A stretch of DNA of 64,000 nt, taken from positions 186,001 through 250,000 of the forward strand of contig NZ_WHOB01000069.1 in assembly GCF_013141775.1 (NCBI RefSeq), given 5' to 3'. Shown here in pieces: positions 8,174-15,908 of the stretch (position 1 is the stretch's first letter; each line of letters starts with the position of its first letter). The translations under genes and the position numbers were made by a program. The notes below the pieces were generated by a model that worked only from the letters and a program-made list of their open reading frames with translations, did not search any database and had not been told where the DNA came from. This DNA is from Paenibacillus phytohabitans. GTDB lineage: Bacteria > Bacillota > Bacilli > Paenibacillales > Paenibacillaceae.

Positions 8174-9148
8174 ATGAACAATTATACTATAGGCGTCGAT
8201 TTGGGCGGAACCAATATCAAAGCGGGATTGTTCGATGGGGATTTCAACGCAGTCGAGGAGCTGTCTCTGCCAACGGAAGCGGCGGCAGGACCGGCGCATG
8301 TGCTGGAGCGGATCAGGTTGGCCGTTACACAACTGACAGAGGGCAAGGGGATAGATCAGCAGCAGATCACCTGTATGGGGATGGGCATTCCCGGTCTGCT
8401 GGACCCGGAGGAAGGCCTGTCGATCTTTTCGCCGAACTTTCCCGGATGGGAACAAATACATATAGTGAATGCAATGAAGCAATTTTACGATTTTCCGGTC
8501 TACATCGATAATGATGTGCGGGTTAACTTATATGGGGAATGGCAGCAGGGAGCCGGAAAAGGATGCCGTAACCTGGTGCTGCTCACACTTGGAACCGGAC
8601 TGGGCTCAGGCATTGTCCATGACGGCAAGGTGTTGTACGGAACAACCTTCAGTGCTGGTGAAATCGGACATATGAATATGTACAGGCAGGGCCGTCCATG
8701 CCGCTGCGGGAGCTCCGGCTGCCTCGGGAGGTATGTATCTGCTGTGGGCATGGTCAACACATTCAAGGAGAAGCTGCTGGATGGCAGGAGCAGTCTGATT
8801 CAGACTTGGACGAATCAGGATGACGGACAAATTACCGCAAAAATGATTTCGGAGGCTTATGATCTCGGGGACCCGCTGGCGGTCGAAGTCATGCATGAAA
8901 CCGGAGAACTGCTGGGGTACGGTCTGGCTAATGTAATTAATCTGCTGAACCCGGAGCTGATCATTATTGGAGGCGGCATGGCTGCCGCAGGAGAACGGCT
9001 GCTGGGCAGCGTCCGCGGCACTGTAAATGCTCATGCGCTGAAGCTCTCAGGGAGCAAATGCAGGATCGTTCAAGCCGAACTGGGGAGCAGGGCGGGCACA
9101 CTTGGCGCAGCGGTATATGCGGACCAGAGACTGAATGCTCTTAAATGA
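8174..9148 (+). CDS. ROK family sugar kinase (glucokinase-like)
   Basis: The 324-residue protein starts with the phosphate-binding motif GVDLGGTNIKAGL (residues 7-19). The catalytic DNDVRVNLYGEW is near 113 and the LGTGLGSGI motif near 138. The ROK zinc motif is GHMNMYRQGRPCRCGSSGCLG near 160-180, with the His and three Cys ligands present. The usual Glu after GC is replaced (GCLG), so sugar specificity is less certain. It probably phosphorylates glucose or a related hexose in the cytoplasm using ATP. It stands as a single gene with AAAGGAG before its ATG; no transporter or regulator is adjacent. Confidence 0.88.
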   Translation: MNNYTIGVDLGGTNIKAGLFDGDFNAVEELSLPTEAAAGPAHVLERIRLAVTQLTEGKGIDQQQITCMGMGIPGLLDPEEGLSIFSPNFPGWEQIHIVNAMKQFYDFPVYIDNDVRVNLYGEWQQGAGKGCRNLVLLTLGTGLGSGIVHDGKVLYGTTFSAGEIGHMNMYRQGRPCRCGSSGCLGRYVSAVGMVNTFKEKLLDGRSSLIQTWTNQDDGQITAKMISEAYDLGDPLAVEVMHETGELLGYGLANVINLLNPELIIIGGGMAAAGERLLGSVRGTVNAHALKLSGSKCRIVQAELGSRAGTLGAAVYADQRLNALK

Positions 9149-9467
9149 TGATTGACACGGGACAATGATCGGCGAAGATAAGCTTAGGGTGCTGCAAAAC
9201 TATTGAATCGCAATAATTCACCATATCTACATATTAAGGACCTCAAACGACAATAATCGTCAAATTATCCCAATGATGACAGCATATTCTTGGCTGTATA
9301 CTAATAGCAGGTTAAGAATTCGGCAGCAGTTCTATATCCGGCAGTTCTTGAGGAAGCGGCATGTAACGGTTCTTCATAACTGCTAAACATCATCCCGGGC
9401 AGACTGAATAAACCGTAAAGCTGGTGGCTGAAGGTATTCATACGCTCGATAAGGAGCCGGTAATGTT
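9149..9467. other. Intergenic stretch with little recognisable content
   Basis: The 319 bp hold no supportable gene. A TATACT box at 9297-9302 could be a -10 for the downstream gene, without a clear -35. CGGCAGCAGTTCT and CGGCAGTTCT form a short direct repeat around 9321-9350. Nothing else stands out. Confidence 0.4.
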
Positions 9468-10400
9468 ATGAATCTCGTAATCGGAGGCAATGGCGGTTTA
9501 GGCCATTCCATTACCCAAGAATTACTGTGGCGGGGGAAGCTGGTAACAGCGACCTATCATCGTTCTAATGAGGCACTAAGCAGACTGAGAGGACCGCTGC
9601 TGACTATGGCTTCACTGGATATACAAGATGAGAGGGCTCTTGCTGCTCTCCTGACAGGAGTGAAAACACTCTACTTTTGTCTTAATGTGCCTTACCAGGA
9701 CTGGTACACGATCATGCCCAAAGCGCTGGAACGGGTTACCGCGAAGCTGCATTCCGGGCAGACGCTGGTATTTCCCGGCAATGTCTATGGATACGGCAGA
9801 TTCAAATACCTTCCCGCGGATGAGAACCATCCCAAGGCGGCTCTTACCCGTAAAGGAAAGCTCCGTAACCAGCTGGAAGAGCTCCTGAAGAAGCGGGCAG
9901 CGGAGAACGGCTTCCGCTATGTCATTCCGCGTTATCCCGACTACTATGGCCCCAACGTTACGAACAGGGTATTCAGACCGATATTCAACGGAGCGCTGCG
10001 GGCCAAAACCATCGCCTGGCCGGTCAGGCTGGATGTTCCCCATGATCTGGTCTATATCCGTGATGCGGCCAAAGCAGCCGTGCTGCTGGCGTATAGCGGG
10101 GAAGAAGGGGAATGGCATGTGTCGGGCTCCGGGGCGATTGAAGGCCGCCAGTTCCTGAATCTCATCCAGGATGAAGCAGACAGTCCAAGGAAATGCCGGA
10201 CCCTCCCGGGCTGGGCCGTTGGTTTGGCAGGTATATTCGATAAAGAAGCTAAGGAATTCCATGAGCTGCTATACGAATTCCAGTATCCGCTGGTGCTGAG
10301 CGAGAACAAATTCATGAAGCGGTTCCCGGAATATTCTCCAACCGCCTACAAGGATGCAGTCAAAGAAACCTTGGGCTGGTTCCGGGAGCAGCAGGAATAG
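9468..10400 (+). CDS. NAD-dependent epimerase/dehydratase-like SDR protein
   Basis: The 310-residue extended short-chain dehydrogenase-like protein has an N-terminal Rossmann dinucleotide site GGNGGLGHS (about 6-14). A VFPGNVYGYG stretch stands near 102 at the usual SDR active-site strand. The YxxxK pattern is not in its classical form, so catalytic competence is uncertain. RYPDYYGPNV matches the substrate loop of NmrA/epimerase members. The product may act on a nucleotide sugar or serve as an NAD-binding regulator. The next gene, an Sfp-type transferase, follows after 31 nt in the same direction. Confidence 0.75.
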   Translation: MNLVIGGNGGLGHSITQELLWRGKLVTATYHRSNEALSRLRGPLLTMASLDIQDERALAALLTGVKTLYFCLNVPYQDWYTIMPKALERVTAKLHSGQTLVFPGNVYGYGRFKYLPADENHPKAALTRKGKLRNQLEELLKKRAAENGFRYVIPRYPDYYGPNVTNRVFRPIFNGALRAKTIAWPVRLDVPHDLVYIRDAAKAAVLLAYSGEEGEWHVSGSGAIEGRQFLNLIQDEADSPRKCRTLPGWAVGLAGIFDKEAKEFHELLYEFQYPLVLSENKFMKRFPEYSPTAYKDAVKETLGWFREQQE

Positions 10401-10431
10401 ACCGGAGAACCGATAGGAGGCTTGGCCGTTC

Positions 10432-11178
10432 ATGCATATCATTGCTGTATCACTCGGGACCGCTTTTTCGGTTCCTGAGCTGCTGCCCTATGTGTCACCG
10501 GAGCGCCGGATGAGCAGCAGCCGGCTGAAACGTGAAGACGATGTTCGCAGGTCTCTTATCGGAGACATCCTTGCCCGGATGTTCGCCATGGATATGGAGG
10601 GAATGCGGAATGATGAGATCTGTTTTGACAAAGGGGTGTTTGGCAAACCCCGGCTGTCTGCTATGCGCGAACCGTGGGACTATAACCTCTCACATTCGGG
10701 AAAATGGGTAGCAGGTATCGTCAGCCGCAAGGGACAGCGGGTAGGAATCGACATTCAGAAGATGGCTGCCATAAATCCGGCGTTAGCCCGGTACAGCCTG
10801 TCCCCTGAAGAAATGGAGCAATACCAGAGCCTGAAATCAGAGGCTCAAATACGCTATTACTATGACCTGTGGACGCGGAAGGAGAGTTATCTGAAGATGG
10901 AGGGCATTGGCCTGACGGTTCCGATCCGTTCGGTATTCTCTGAGCAGTATGCTTTGAAATATGAGCAGTCTGTGCTTAGTGACCGGCTGCCCGATCATGC
11001 GTTCAGGCAATATCCGGTAGATCCGGGCTACGTGCTGACCGCTTGTTCAACAGATTTCCGCTTTCCTGATCAGTATTTGGTGGTCCGGGCTAAGGATCTA
11101 ACCGAAGTGTTTCTGCGGCGCTGCCGGCTGCAGGAGGAGCAATCCGCTCCAGAGCCTGACGGACTCACCGTCTTGTAG
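10432..11178 (+). CDS. Sfp-type 4-prime-phosphopantetheinyl transferase
   Basis: The 248-residue enzyme transfers phosphopantetheine from CoA to a Ser of carrier proteins. Visible signatures are NLSHSGKW (85-92), the Mg-binding VGIDIQKM (104-111) and YDLWTRKESYLKMEGIG (about 143-159). The second acidic residue that usually follows GID is Gln here (GIDIQ rather than GIDIE), which deserves attention because that position helps hold magnesium. Length fits the two-domain Sfp class that primes peptide and polyketide synthetases. No NRPS or PKS gene is in the window. AGGAGG precedes the ATG by about 10 nt. A terminator follows at 11253-11289. Confidence 0.88.
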   Translation: MHIIAVSLGTAFSVPELLPYVSPERRMSSSRLKREDDVRRSLIGDILARMFAMDMEGMRNDEICFDKGVFGKPRLSAMREPWDYNLSHSGKWVAGIVSRKGQRVGIDIQKMAAINPALARYSLSPEEMEQYQSLKSEAQIRYYYDLWTRKESYLKMEGIGLTVPIRSVFSEQYALKYEQSVLSDRLPDHAFRQYPVDPGYVLTACSTDFRFPDQYLVVRAKDLTEVFLRRCRLQEEQSAPEPDGLTVL

Positions 11179-11252
11179 GGAAGAGGGCACCTGCCAGCCG
11201 GTATTAGATATACGGGCACAGAATGTCCTTGCACTGCGCAACACTTACATAT

Positions 11253-11289
11253 AGCAGCGATTGCCTGTCATGGCACCGCTGCTTTTTTT
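11253..11289 (+). terminator. Terminator after the phosphopantetheinyl transferase gene
   Basis: AGCAGCG-N17-CGCTGCT is followed by a seven-T run. Confidence 0.8.
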
Positions 11290-11392
11290 GGCGAGTATTA
11301 CCATTCAGGGCATACGTTCTAGGTCCAGGAATTGTACGCGATCCGGGGTAGCATGATATGCTGTAGATATTGAAGCACACAGGAGGGTAATG

Positions 11393-11926
11393 ATGAAACG
11401 AGACATTCAGCATGTTCCTTATGGTTATGAACCCCCAGCCGGTGAACGCAAAGGGACCTTAATCTTCTATGATTCATTCGAGCATATCTCGGATATGGAT
11501 TTGTTGAAGGCGGCTGAGACAGCGATAGAGCGCAAATTCACCAAGCTGGTACTGTATCCGCTGCATGAAGAAACCGTGAGACGGATGACGAAGGAGCCGG
11601 TGCAGGCTTTTTATAAACGGGAGGACCGGCTGCATGAGTGGAAAAGAGATCAGGGGCGGTCTTTCATTACGGTGGAAAGTCTGGAGGGGAAACGCAAGAA
11701 ATACACCCCGCTCGATTCTGCGCTGCGCCATATCAGCGAGGTCTATTCCGCACCTTACTTTCTCTATCTGACTCCGGAGATGGCTAATCTGTTCGCTTCC
11801 TATTCCTCATTCGAGGAATGGATCGTCAAGCTGCGTTTGCTGTTGTCAGAAGCGCCGGCACAACTGCATCCGCGGCTGGAGAAATTCCGTCACCGCTGGG
11901 ATGTGGCTGGTGATGAGCATGAATGA
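11393..11926 (+). CDS. Uncharacterised 177-residue protein
   Basis: I do not recognise the family with confidence. The protein is soluble, mixed alpha/beta, with no signal peptide or membrane segment. Conserved-looking stretches are LIFYDSFEHISD near 24, LVLYPLHEETVRRM near 52 and YFLYLTPEMANLFA near 121. Of two adjacent ATG codons (11390, 11393) the second has the better distance from AGGAGGG. Its last residues overlap the next small gene, so the two are probably one operon. YPLHEET hints at a nucleotidyltransferase-like fold, but no HxGH is present, so I do not assign one. Confidence 0.7.
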   Translation: MKRDIQHVPYGYEPPAGERKGTLIFYDSFEHISDMDLLKAAETAIERKFTKLVLYPLHEETVRRMTKEPVQAFYKREDRLHEWKRDQGRSFITVESLEGKRKKYTPLDSALRHISEVYSAPYFLYLTPEMANLFASYSSFEEWIVKLRLLLSEAPAQLHPRLEKFRHRWDVAGDEHE

Positions 11927-12257
11927 GGCCTATCAACTCGATGTTAGATTGCAGCCCAATGAGACGCTTGCGCTGATCAAAGAGGGAATGACGCAGGAGT
12001 CGGAGCTGTTGTACGAGGAGCTGAATGATCTCGGTGAAGGCAAGATGATCGGAACGCTGGTCTATGAGCGGTATTATTTCCGGTCCGGTAATCAGGCGGC
12101 GCTGGTGATTCTAGTGGATAATCTGAAGGGCAGAAGTAATGTCCGGCTTATTCCGGCGGGAGGCTCCAACGGGTTGATCCTTAAGCTCGATTGGGGCGCC
12201 GGCAAAAGCTTCGCTTCTTCAGTGGAGCGGATTCTGGCGGATTATATTGTGGAATAA
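11919..12257 (+). CDS. Small protein resembling DUF6054
   Basis: This is a cytoplasmic protein of about 112 residues. The central pattern LVYERYYFRSGNQAALVILVD followed by a GGSNGLILKLDWGAGKSF stretch resembles the DUF6054 family of Firmicutes, from memory, so with moderate certainty. The start at 11919 has GGTGAT at a usable distance; 11901 and 11913 are alternatives. It overlaps the end of the preceding unknown gene, suggesting co-translation. Function unknown. Confidence 0.65.
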   Translation: MNEAYQLDVRLQPNETLALIKEGMTQESELLYEELNDLGEGKMIGTLVYERYYFRSGNQAALVILVDNLKGRSNVRLIPAGGSNGLILKLDWGAGKSFASSVERILADYIVE

Positions 12258-12354
12258 CCGGGGATGTTGGAGGCCAGCATAGGTCTGGCAGCATACTGCT
12301 GCTGCGGCTTACTGGCCCTGTGAAATTCACCGTAAGGGCAGCACAGACTCCTGC

Positions 12355-12798
12355 TTATTTGTGGAGGGCTGCCTGTTTGCGTCTATAGGTATACATTCTC
12401 CACTGGTAGTGGATGAAGCACCCGATGCAGAAGCCGAGGATAGCTACTGTGGCTGCTACTGCGACCATGATCGTGAAGATATAAGCCGCTACGGTCCAGC
12501 CAGCTAGGAAGCTGACCAGTCCTGCAGTCAGGCAGAAGACGGCAATGCTCTGGTTGAACTGCTGCTGTTCCCAGTCTTCCAGTACATAGGCGGAGCGCTC
12601 CTTAGTCAGGAAGTTCGCCGCAACCTTGATCACCGGATTATATCCGAATAGTAGACCAGACAGTCCTGCGGCAAGCGGCAGGGCAAGAATCCAGTAAGCT
12701 CCCGTAAACAGTGACAATAATACAGAAATTACGATAAAAGCCTGATTAGTTCTGACTAATGGCCGGGGAATTCCCTTAATGATTGAAGGCTCACTCAT
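12355..12798 (-). CDS. DUF4395 domain membrane protein
   Basis: The 147-residue integral membrane protein contains four hydrophobic helices. The N-terminal IPRPLVRTNQAFIVI pattern, GLLFGYNPVIKVAANFL and the C-terminal FCIGCFIHYQWRMY with paired Cys are characteristic of DUF4395. The CxxC-like pair near the membrane surface may relate to redox chemistry, but no function is established. ATG 12798 follows AAAGGTG. It is divergent from a TetR regulator, sharing a 185-bp upstream region. Confidence 0.85.
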   Translation of the reverse strand: MSEPSIIKGIPRPLVRTNQAFIVISVLLSLFTGAYWILALPLAAGLSGLLFGYNPVIKVAANFLTKERSAYVLEDWEQQQFNQSIAVFCLTAGLVSFLAGWTVAAYIFTIMVAVAATVAILGFCIGCFIHYQWRMYTYRRKQAALHK

Positions 12799-12898
12799 TG
12801 AAATCGCACCTTTCGCATTGGAATAATTAAATTATAACCAATGATCCGCAATGTGGCAATCGGTAAGCGTAAACATTAAAATTTGAAATTATTATCCA

Positions 12899-12948
12899 TT
12901 GACAGCCGGAGCCCACTCATGGTTTTATTATGTAGACCAATTGTTATA
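12899..12948 (+). promoter_or_regulatory. TetR gene promoter with partial palindromic operator
   Basis: TTGACA (12899-12904) is followed after 18 nt by TTTTAT (12923-12928). Just downstream lies TAGACC-AATT-GTTATA (12933-12948), an imperfect palindrome with 4 of 6 positions symmetric. The half-site TAGACC recalls LmrA/QdoR operators, which fits the regulator type encoded downstream. Confidence 0.45.
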
Positions 12949-12983
12949 AAAGTGCAGAAACATCTATAAAGGAAGTGTCCGGC

Positions 12984-13553
12984 TTGTCAAACAAGCATAA
13001 TGCACGTGAAGCTATTCTGGATACGGCTTCAAGATTGTTTTTCACACAGGGCTATCATGCAACCGGGCTAAATCAGATCATCAAGGACAGCGATTCGCCC
13101 AAAGGATCATTGTATTATTATTTTCCTCACGGCAAAGAAGAGCTGGTGTTGACCTGTATTAACCGGACAAGTGAAATGGTCTCCCAAAATTTGCGGCATT
13201 ATGTAGAGGGTGAAGACTCACCTGCTCAGGCGGTGCAGAATTTCATTCTGTCTATGGCGAGGGAAGCGGAGGAATCTTCCTTTGAAGGATTGGTGCCGTT
13301 CAGCTTCTGGGTAGCCGTTGAGACTTCCTGTGTCAGCAATGAACTGCGGACCGCTTGTCAATGTGTGTTCAAGGATTGGCAGGATGTGATCGCCCAGCGT
13401 CTGATGAAGGATGGCATGCAGGAGGAAGCTGCTGTGGGAAAAGCGACTGTTGTAGTCTCCTTGTTTGAAGGTGCGCTGCTGCTGGCGTTAACCTGCCGAA
13501 ATGTCCAGCCGCTGGTTGCGGCAGCAGAGAGTATTCCGGCAATACTGGCTTAA
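12984..13553 (+). CDS. TetR/AcrR family regulator (LmrA/QdoR-like)
   Basis: The 189-residue repressor has an N-terminal helix-turn-helix: ILDTASRLFFTQGYHATGLN, then IIKDSDSPKGSLYYYF. The motif PKGSLYYYFPHGKEEL is typical of the LmrA/YxaF subgroup that controls multidrug exporters. I prefer the TTG start at 12984, 8 nt after GGAAG, over the GTG at 12975 that overlaps the Shine-Dalgarno. It is followed 81 nt later by a DHA2 exporter, its probable target. It likely represses itself through the palindrome at 12933-12948. Confidence 0.88.
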   Translation: MSNKHNAREAILDTASRLFFTQGYHATGLNQIIKDSDSPKGSLYYYFPHGKEELVLTCINRTSEMVSQNLRHYVEGEDSPAQAVQNFILSMAREAEESSFEGLVPFSFWVAVETSCVSNELRTACQCVFKDWQDVIAQRLMKDGMQEEAAVGKATVVVSLFEGALLLALTCRNVQPLVAAAESIPAILA

Positions 13554-13634
13554 GGTTTCAACAGTACCATCGTAACACTGCAATACCAGTAACAAATAGA
13601 GAGAGAACAAACAGATTATCAGGAGGATATGAGA

Positions 13635-15101
13635 GTGAACGCAACTATGACTGGTAAGGGGCACACAGAGCCCCGCAAATTCAAGACCCTTCCAATTCTC
13701 GTCTCCTTATTGCTTGCCGGATTTATCGGCATGTTCAGTGAGACCGCATTAAATGTAGCCTTAAGTGATCTTATGAATGTATTACAAATTACTCCTACCA
13801 CAGCGCAGTGGCTGACTACGGCTTACCTGCTGACGCTGGGTATTCTGGTTCCGATCTCCGGGCTGCTCCTGCAGTGGTTCACGACCAGACAGCTGTTCAT
13901 TGCTGCGCTATGCTTCTCGATTGCGGGAACATTCCTGGCTGCAATGGCGCCGAACTTCGAATTCCTGCTTACAGCGCGTGTGGTTCAGGCGATGGGAACT
14001 GCACTTCTTTTACCGCTGATGTTCAACACGATCCTGATCATTATTCCCGCTGAGAAAAGAGGCGCAGCGATGGGTCTCATCGGACTCGTCATCATGGTAG
14101 CTCCAGCGATCGGCCCAACCATTGCAGGTCTGCTGATTGAGAGCCTCAGCTGGCACTGGATCTTCTGGCTGTCCCTGCCGTTCCTTGTGATCGCGCTGTT
14201 CAGCGGAATTTTCTTCATGCAGAACGTCACAGAAGTGACCAAGCCGAAGATTGATATCCTCTCGATTATATTATCGTCACTTGGTTTCGGCGGCATTGTG
14301 TATGGATTCAGCAGCGCCGGTGAAGCGGAAGGCTGGGGAAGTCCGAAGGTGATTATCGCCATTGCTATTGGTGTAATTGCGCTCGTTCTATTCTGCATCC
14401 GGCAGTTGACGATGAAGCAGCCGATGATTAATCTGCGTGCCTTCAAATTCCCGATGTTCGTGGTCGGTGTTCTGATGGTCTTCATCTGTATGATGGTGAT
14501 TCTGTCCTCGATGCTGATTCTTCCAATGTACCTGCAGCAGGGACAAAACTATACTGCGTTCAAAGCAGGCTTACTGCTGCTGCCGGGCGGAATTATCAAC
14601 GGACTGATGTCACCGGTAATGGGACGCCTGTTCGATAAATACGGTCCGAAATGGCTCGTTATTCCAGGACTCGTGCTCGTAGCTATCTCGCTGTGGTTCT
14701 TCTCGAGTATTACAGCAACTTCTACCGTTATCTTCGTAATTGTACTTCACAGCGTGCTCATGATCGGAATCTCGATGATTATGATGCCTGCCCAGACGAA
14801 CGGGATCAATCAGCTACCGCTGGAATACTATCCTGACGGTACAGCGATCATGAATACTCTGCAGCAGGTTGCAGGAGCGATTGGTACGGCTCTGGCAGTA
14901 AGCATTATGACCTCCGGTTCCAAGAGCTACATGAAGACTGTAACTGACCCTGGTGATCCGCTGAATATTGGCGCTGCATTTACCCATGGGGTACAGAATG
15001 CGTTCATCTTCGGTATGGTGATGGCCATAATCGGTCTGGTTGTTGCTTTCTTCCTTAAACGTGTTATTGTCTCGCACAAGACGCAGGCTTCCATGCACTA
15101 A
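13635..15101 (+). CDS. DHA2 family multidrug efflux MFS transporter
   Basis: The protein of about 488 residues has 14 predicted membrane segments, the DHA2 (EmrB/QacA/LmrB) topology. Features are QWLTTAYLLTLGILVPISG in TM2, motif C APAIGPTIAGLLIESLSWHW in TM5, and GRLFDKYGPK in the central motif-A-like loop. It should export cationic or lipophilic drugs by proton antiport. The GTG at 13635 lies 8 nt after AGGAGG; the ATG at 13629 is only 2 nt away and less likely. Its regulator is directly upstream. A terminator follows, then a phased repeat array at 15190-15368 and a PadR gene. Confidence 0.92.
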   Translation: MNATMTGKGHTEPRKFKTLPILVSLLLAGFIGMFSETALNVALSDLMNVLQITPTTAQWLTTAYLLTLGILVPISGLLLQWFTTRQLFIAALCFSIAGTFLAAMAPNFEFLLTARVVQAMGTALLLPLMFNTILIIIPAEKRGAAMGLIGLVIMVAPAIGPTIAGLLIESLSWHWIFWLSLPFLVIALFSGIFFMQNVTEVTKPKIDILSIILSSLGFGGIVYGFSSAGEAEGWGSPKVIIAIAIGVIALVLFCIRQLTMKQPMINLRAFKFPMFVVGVLMVFICMMVILSSMLILPMYLQQGQNYTAFKAGLLLLPGGIINGLMSPVMGRLFDKYGPKWLVIPGLVLVAISLWFFSSITATSTVIFVIVLHSVLMIGISMIMMPAQTNGINQLPLEYYPDGTAIMNTLQQVAGAIGTALAVSIMTSGSKSYMKTVTDPGDPLNIGAAFTHGVQNAFIFGMVMAIIGLVVAFFLKRVIVSHKTQASMH

Positions 15102-15119
15102 TCTCATTAATTGACTGCA

Positions 15120-15149
15120 AGCACATCCGTAATCCGGGTGTGCTTTTTT
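15120..15149 (+). terminator. Terminator after first DHA2 exporter
   Basis: AGCACA-TCCG...CGGG-TGTGCT stem followed by a six-T run. Confidence 0.8.
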
Positions 15150-15189
15150 GCTATGTGCAATATGGAGCTCACAGAGCATTCATTGTATA

Positions 15190-15368
15190 AAATCCTGCCC
15201 TAAATACAACATTTCCCTCATGATAACGCTCCTAATTCATAATTGTTGTAAAAAAGGCAACATTTCTCCTACTCCAAACGGATTATTGGGACAATTCTTG
15301 TATTTCGTACAACAATCCTCTCTGACGCCCGGATATCTGGGGATCAAAGTTGTAAAACGTACAACATT
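15190..15368. repeat. Phased palindrome array, copy A
   Basis: Four palindromic cores of the type GTTGTA-N5-TACAAC end at 15210, 15261, 15313 and 15365, so they repeat every 51-52 bp. Best cores are TTGTATTTCGTACAA (15298-15312) and GTTGTAAAACGTACAAC (15349-15365); the first has lost its left arm. The array begins with AAATCCTGC. It is co-linear over its whole length with copy B at 21393-21573. It lies after the exporter terminator and before a PadR gene. Confidence 0.75.
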
Positions 15369-15429
15369 AATGCCCCAAGAGGCAGCTTATGCGCAAGTGC
15401 AAGTATTATCGGGTTACTTGTCTGCCAGC

Positions 15430-15520
15430 GTTAACTGTTACTCATACGCAAGTTAACGGATTACTCATATGGCTGACGTGGACACAATCTCTGGACATCA
15501 ACTGGGAATTAAAGTATATT
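15430..15520 (+). promoter_or_regulatory. PadR operon promoter with 22-bp-spaced direct repeats
   Basis: TGGACA (15492-15497) and TATATT (15515-15520) are separated by 17 nt. Upstream, GTTAACTGTTACTCATA (15430-15446) and GTTAACGGATTACTCATA (15452-15469) form a direct repeat with a period of 22 bp, two helical turns. This is consistent with a dimeric activator or repressor site just upstream of -35. Confidence 0.5.
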
Positions 15521-15575
15521 AAGCATAGATTAACGATGTATCAGTGAATTGCCATTCGTACAGGAGGGGATGCCA

Positions 15576-15908
15576 ATGAAAGTCAGTAAAGAAATGCTGA
15601 AGGGCAGCACGGGGACCTTAATTCTCACTCTGCTGCTCGATAAGCCGTTATACGGCTACGAACTGATAAAAGAGCTGGAGCAGCGCTCGCAGGGGGTATT
15701 TTCCCTGAAGGAGGGCACGCTCTATCCGATACTCCATGCGATGGAGAGCGAACGCTGGGTAGAGGCGTATTGGCTTGAGGTAGAAGGGCGCAAACGCAAA
15801 TATTACCGGCTGCTGGATGAGGGCAAGGCGAAGCTGCAGGAGAAGAGAGCGGAATGGAATCTTTTCAAAGGCGCGGTGGATTCGGTACTGGGGGAGGGCG
15901 GCGCATGA
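15576..15908 (+). CDS. PadR family transcriptional regulator
   Basis: The 110-residue winged-helix regulator contains the family pattern LLDKPLYGYELIKELEQRSQG and LKEGTLYPILHAME, then the beta-wing GRKRKYYRLLDEGKAKL. ATG 15576 lies 6 nt from AGGAGGGG; the upstream ATG at 15570 is too close. Its stop overlaps the ATG of the SEDS fusion gene (ATGA). PadR genes coupled to a HAAS-domain membrane protein are a common pair in Bacilli in which the PadR controls the partner operon (family knowledge). Confidence 0.9.
   Translation: MKVSKEMLKGSTGTLILTLLLDKPLYGYELIKELEQRSQGVFSLKEGTLYPILHAMESERWVEAYWLEVEGRKRKYYRLLDEGKAKLQEKRAEWNLFKGAVDSVLGEGGA

Noticed and set aside
15190..15368. CRISPR-like geometry (about 17-nt palindromic core every 52 bp)
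   Set aside because: Cores vary between units, the spacers of copies A and B are homologous rather than unique, and there are no cas genes.
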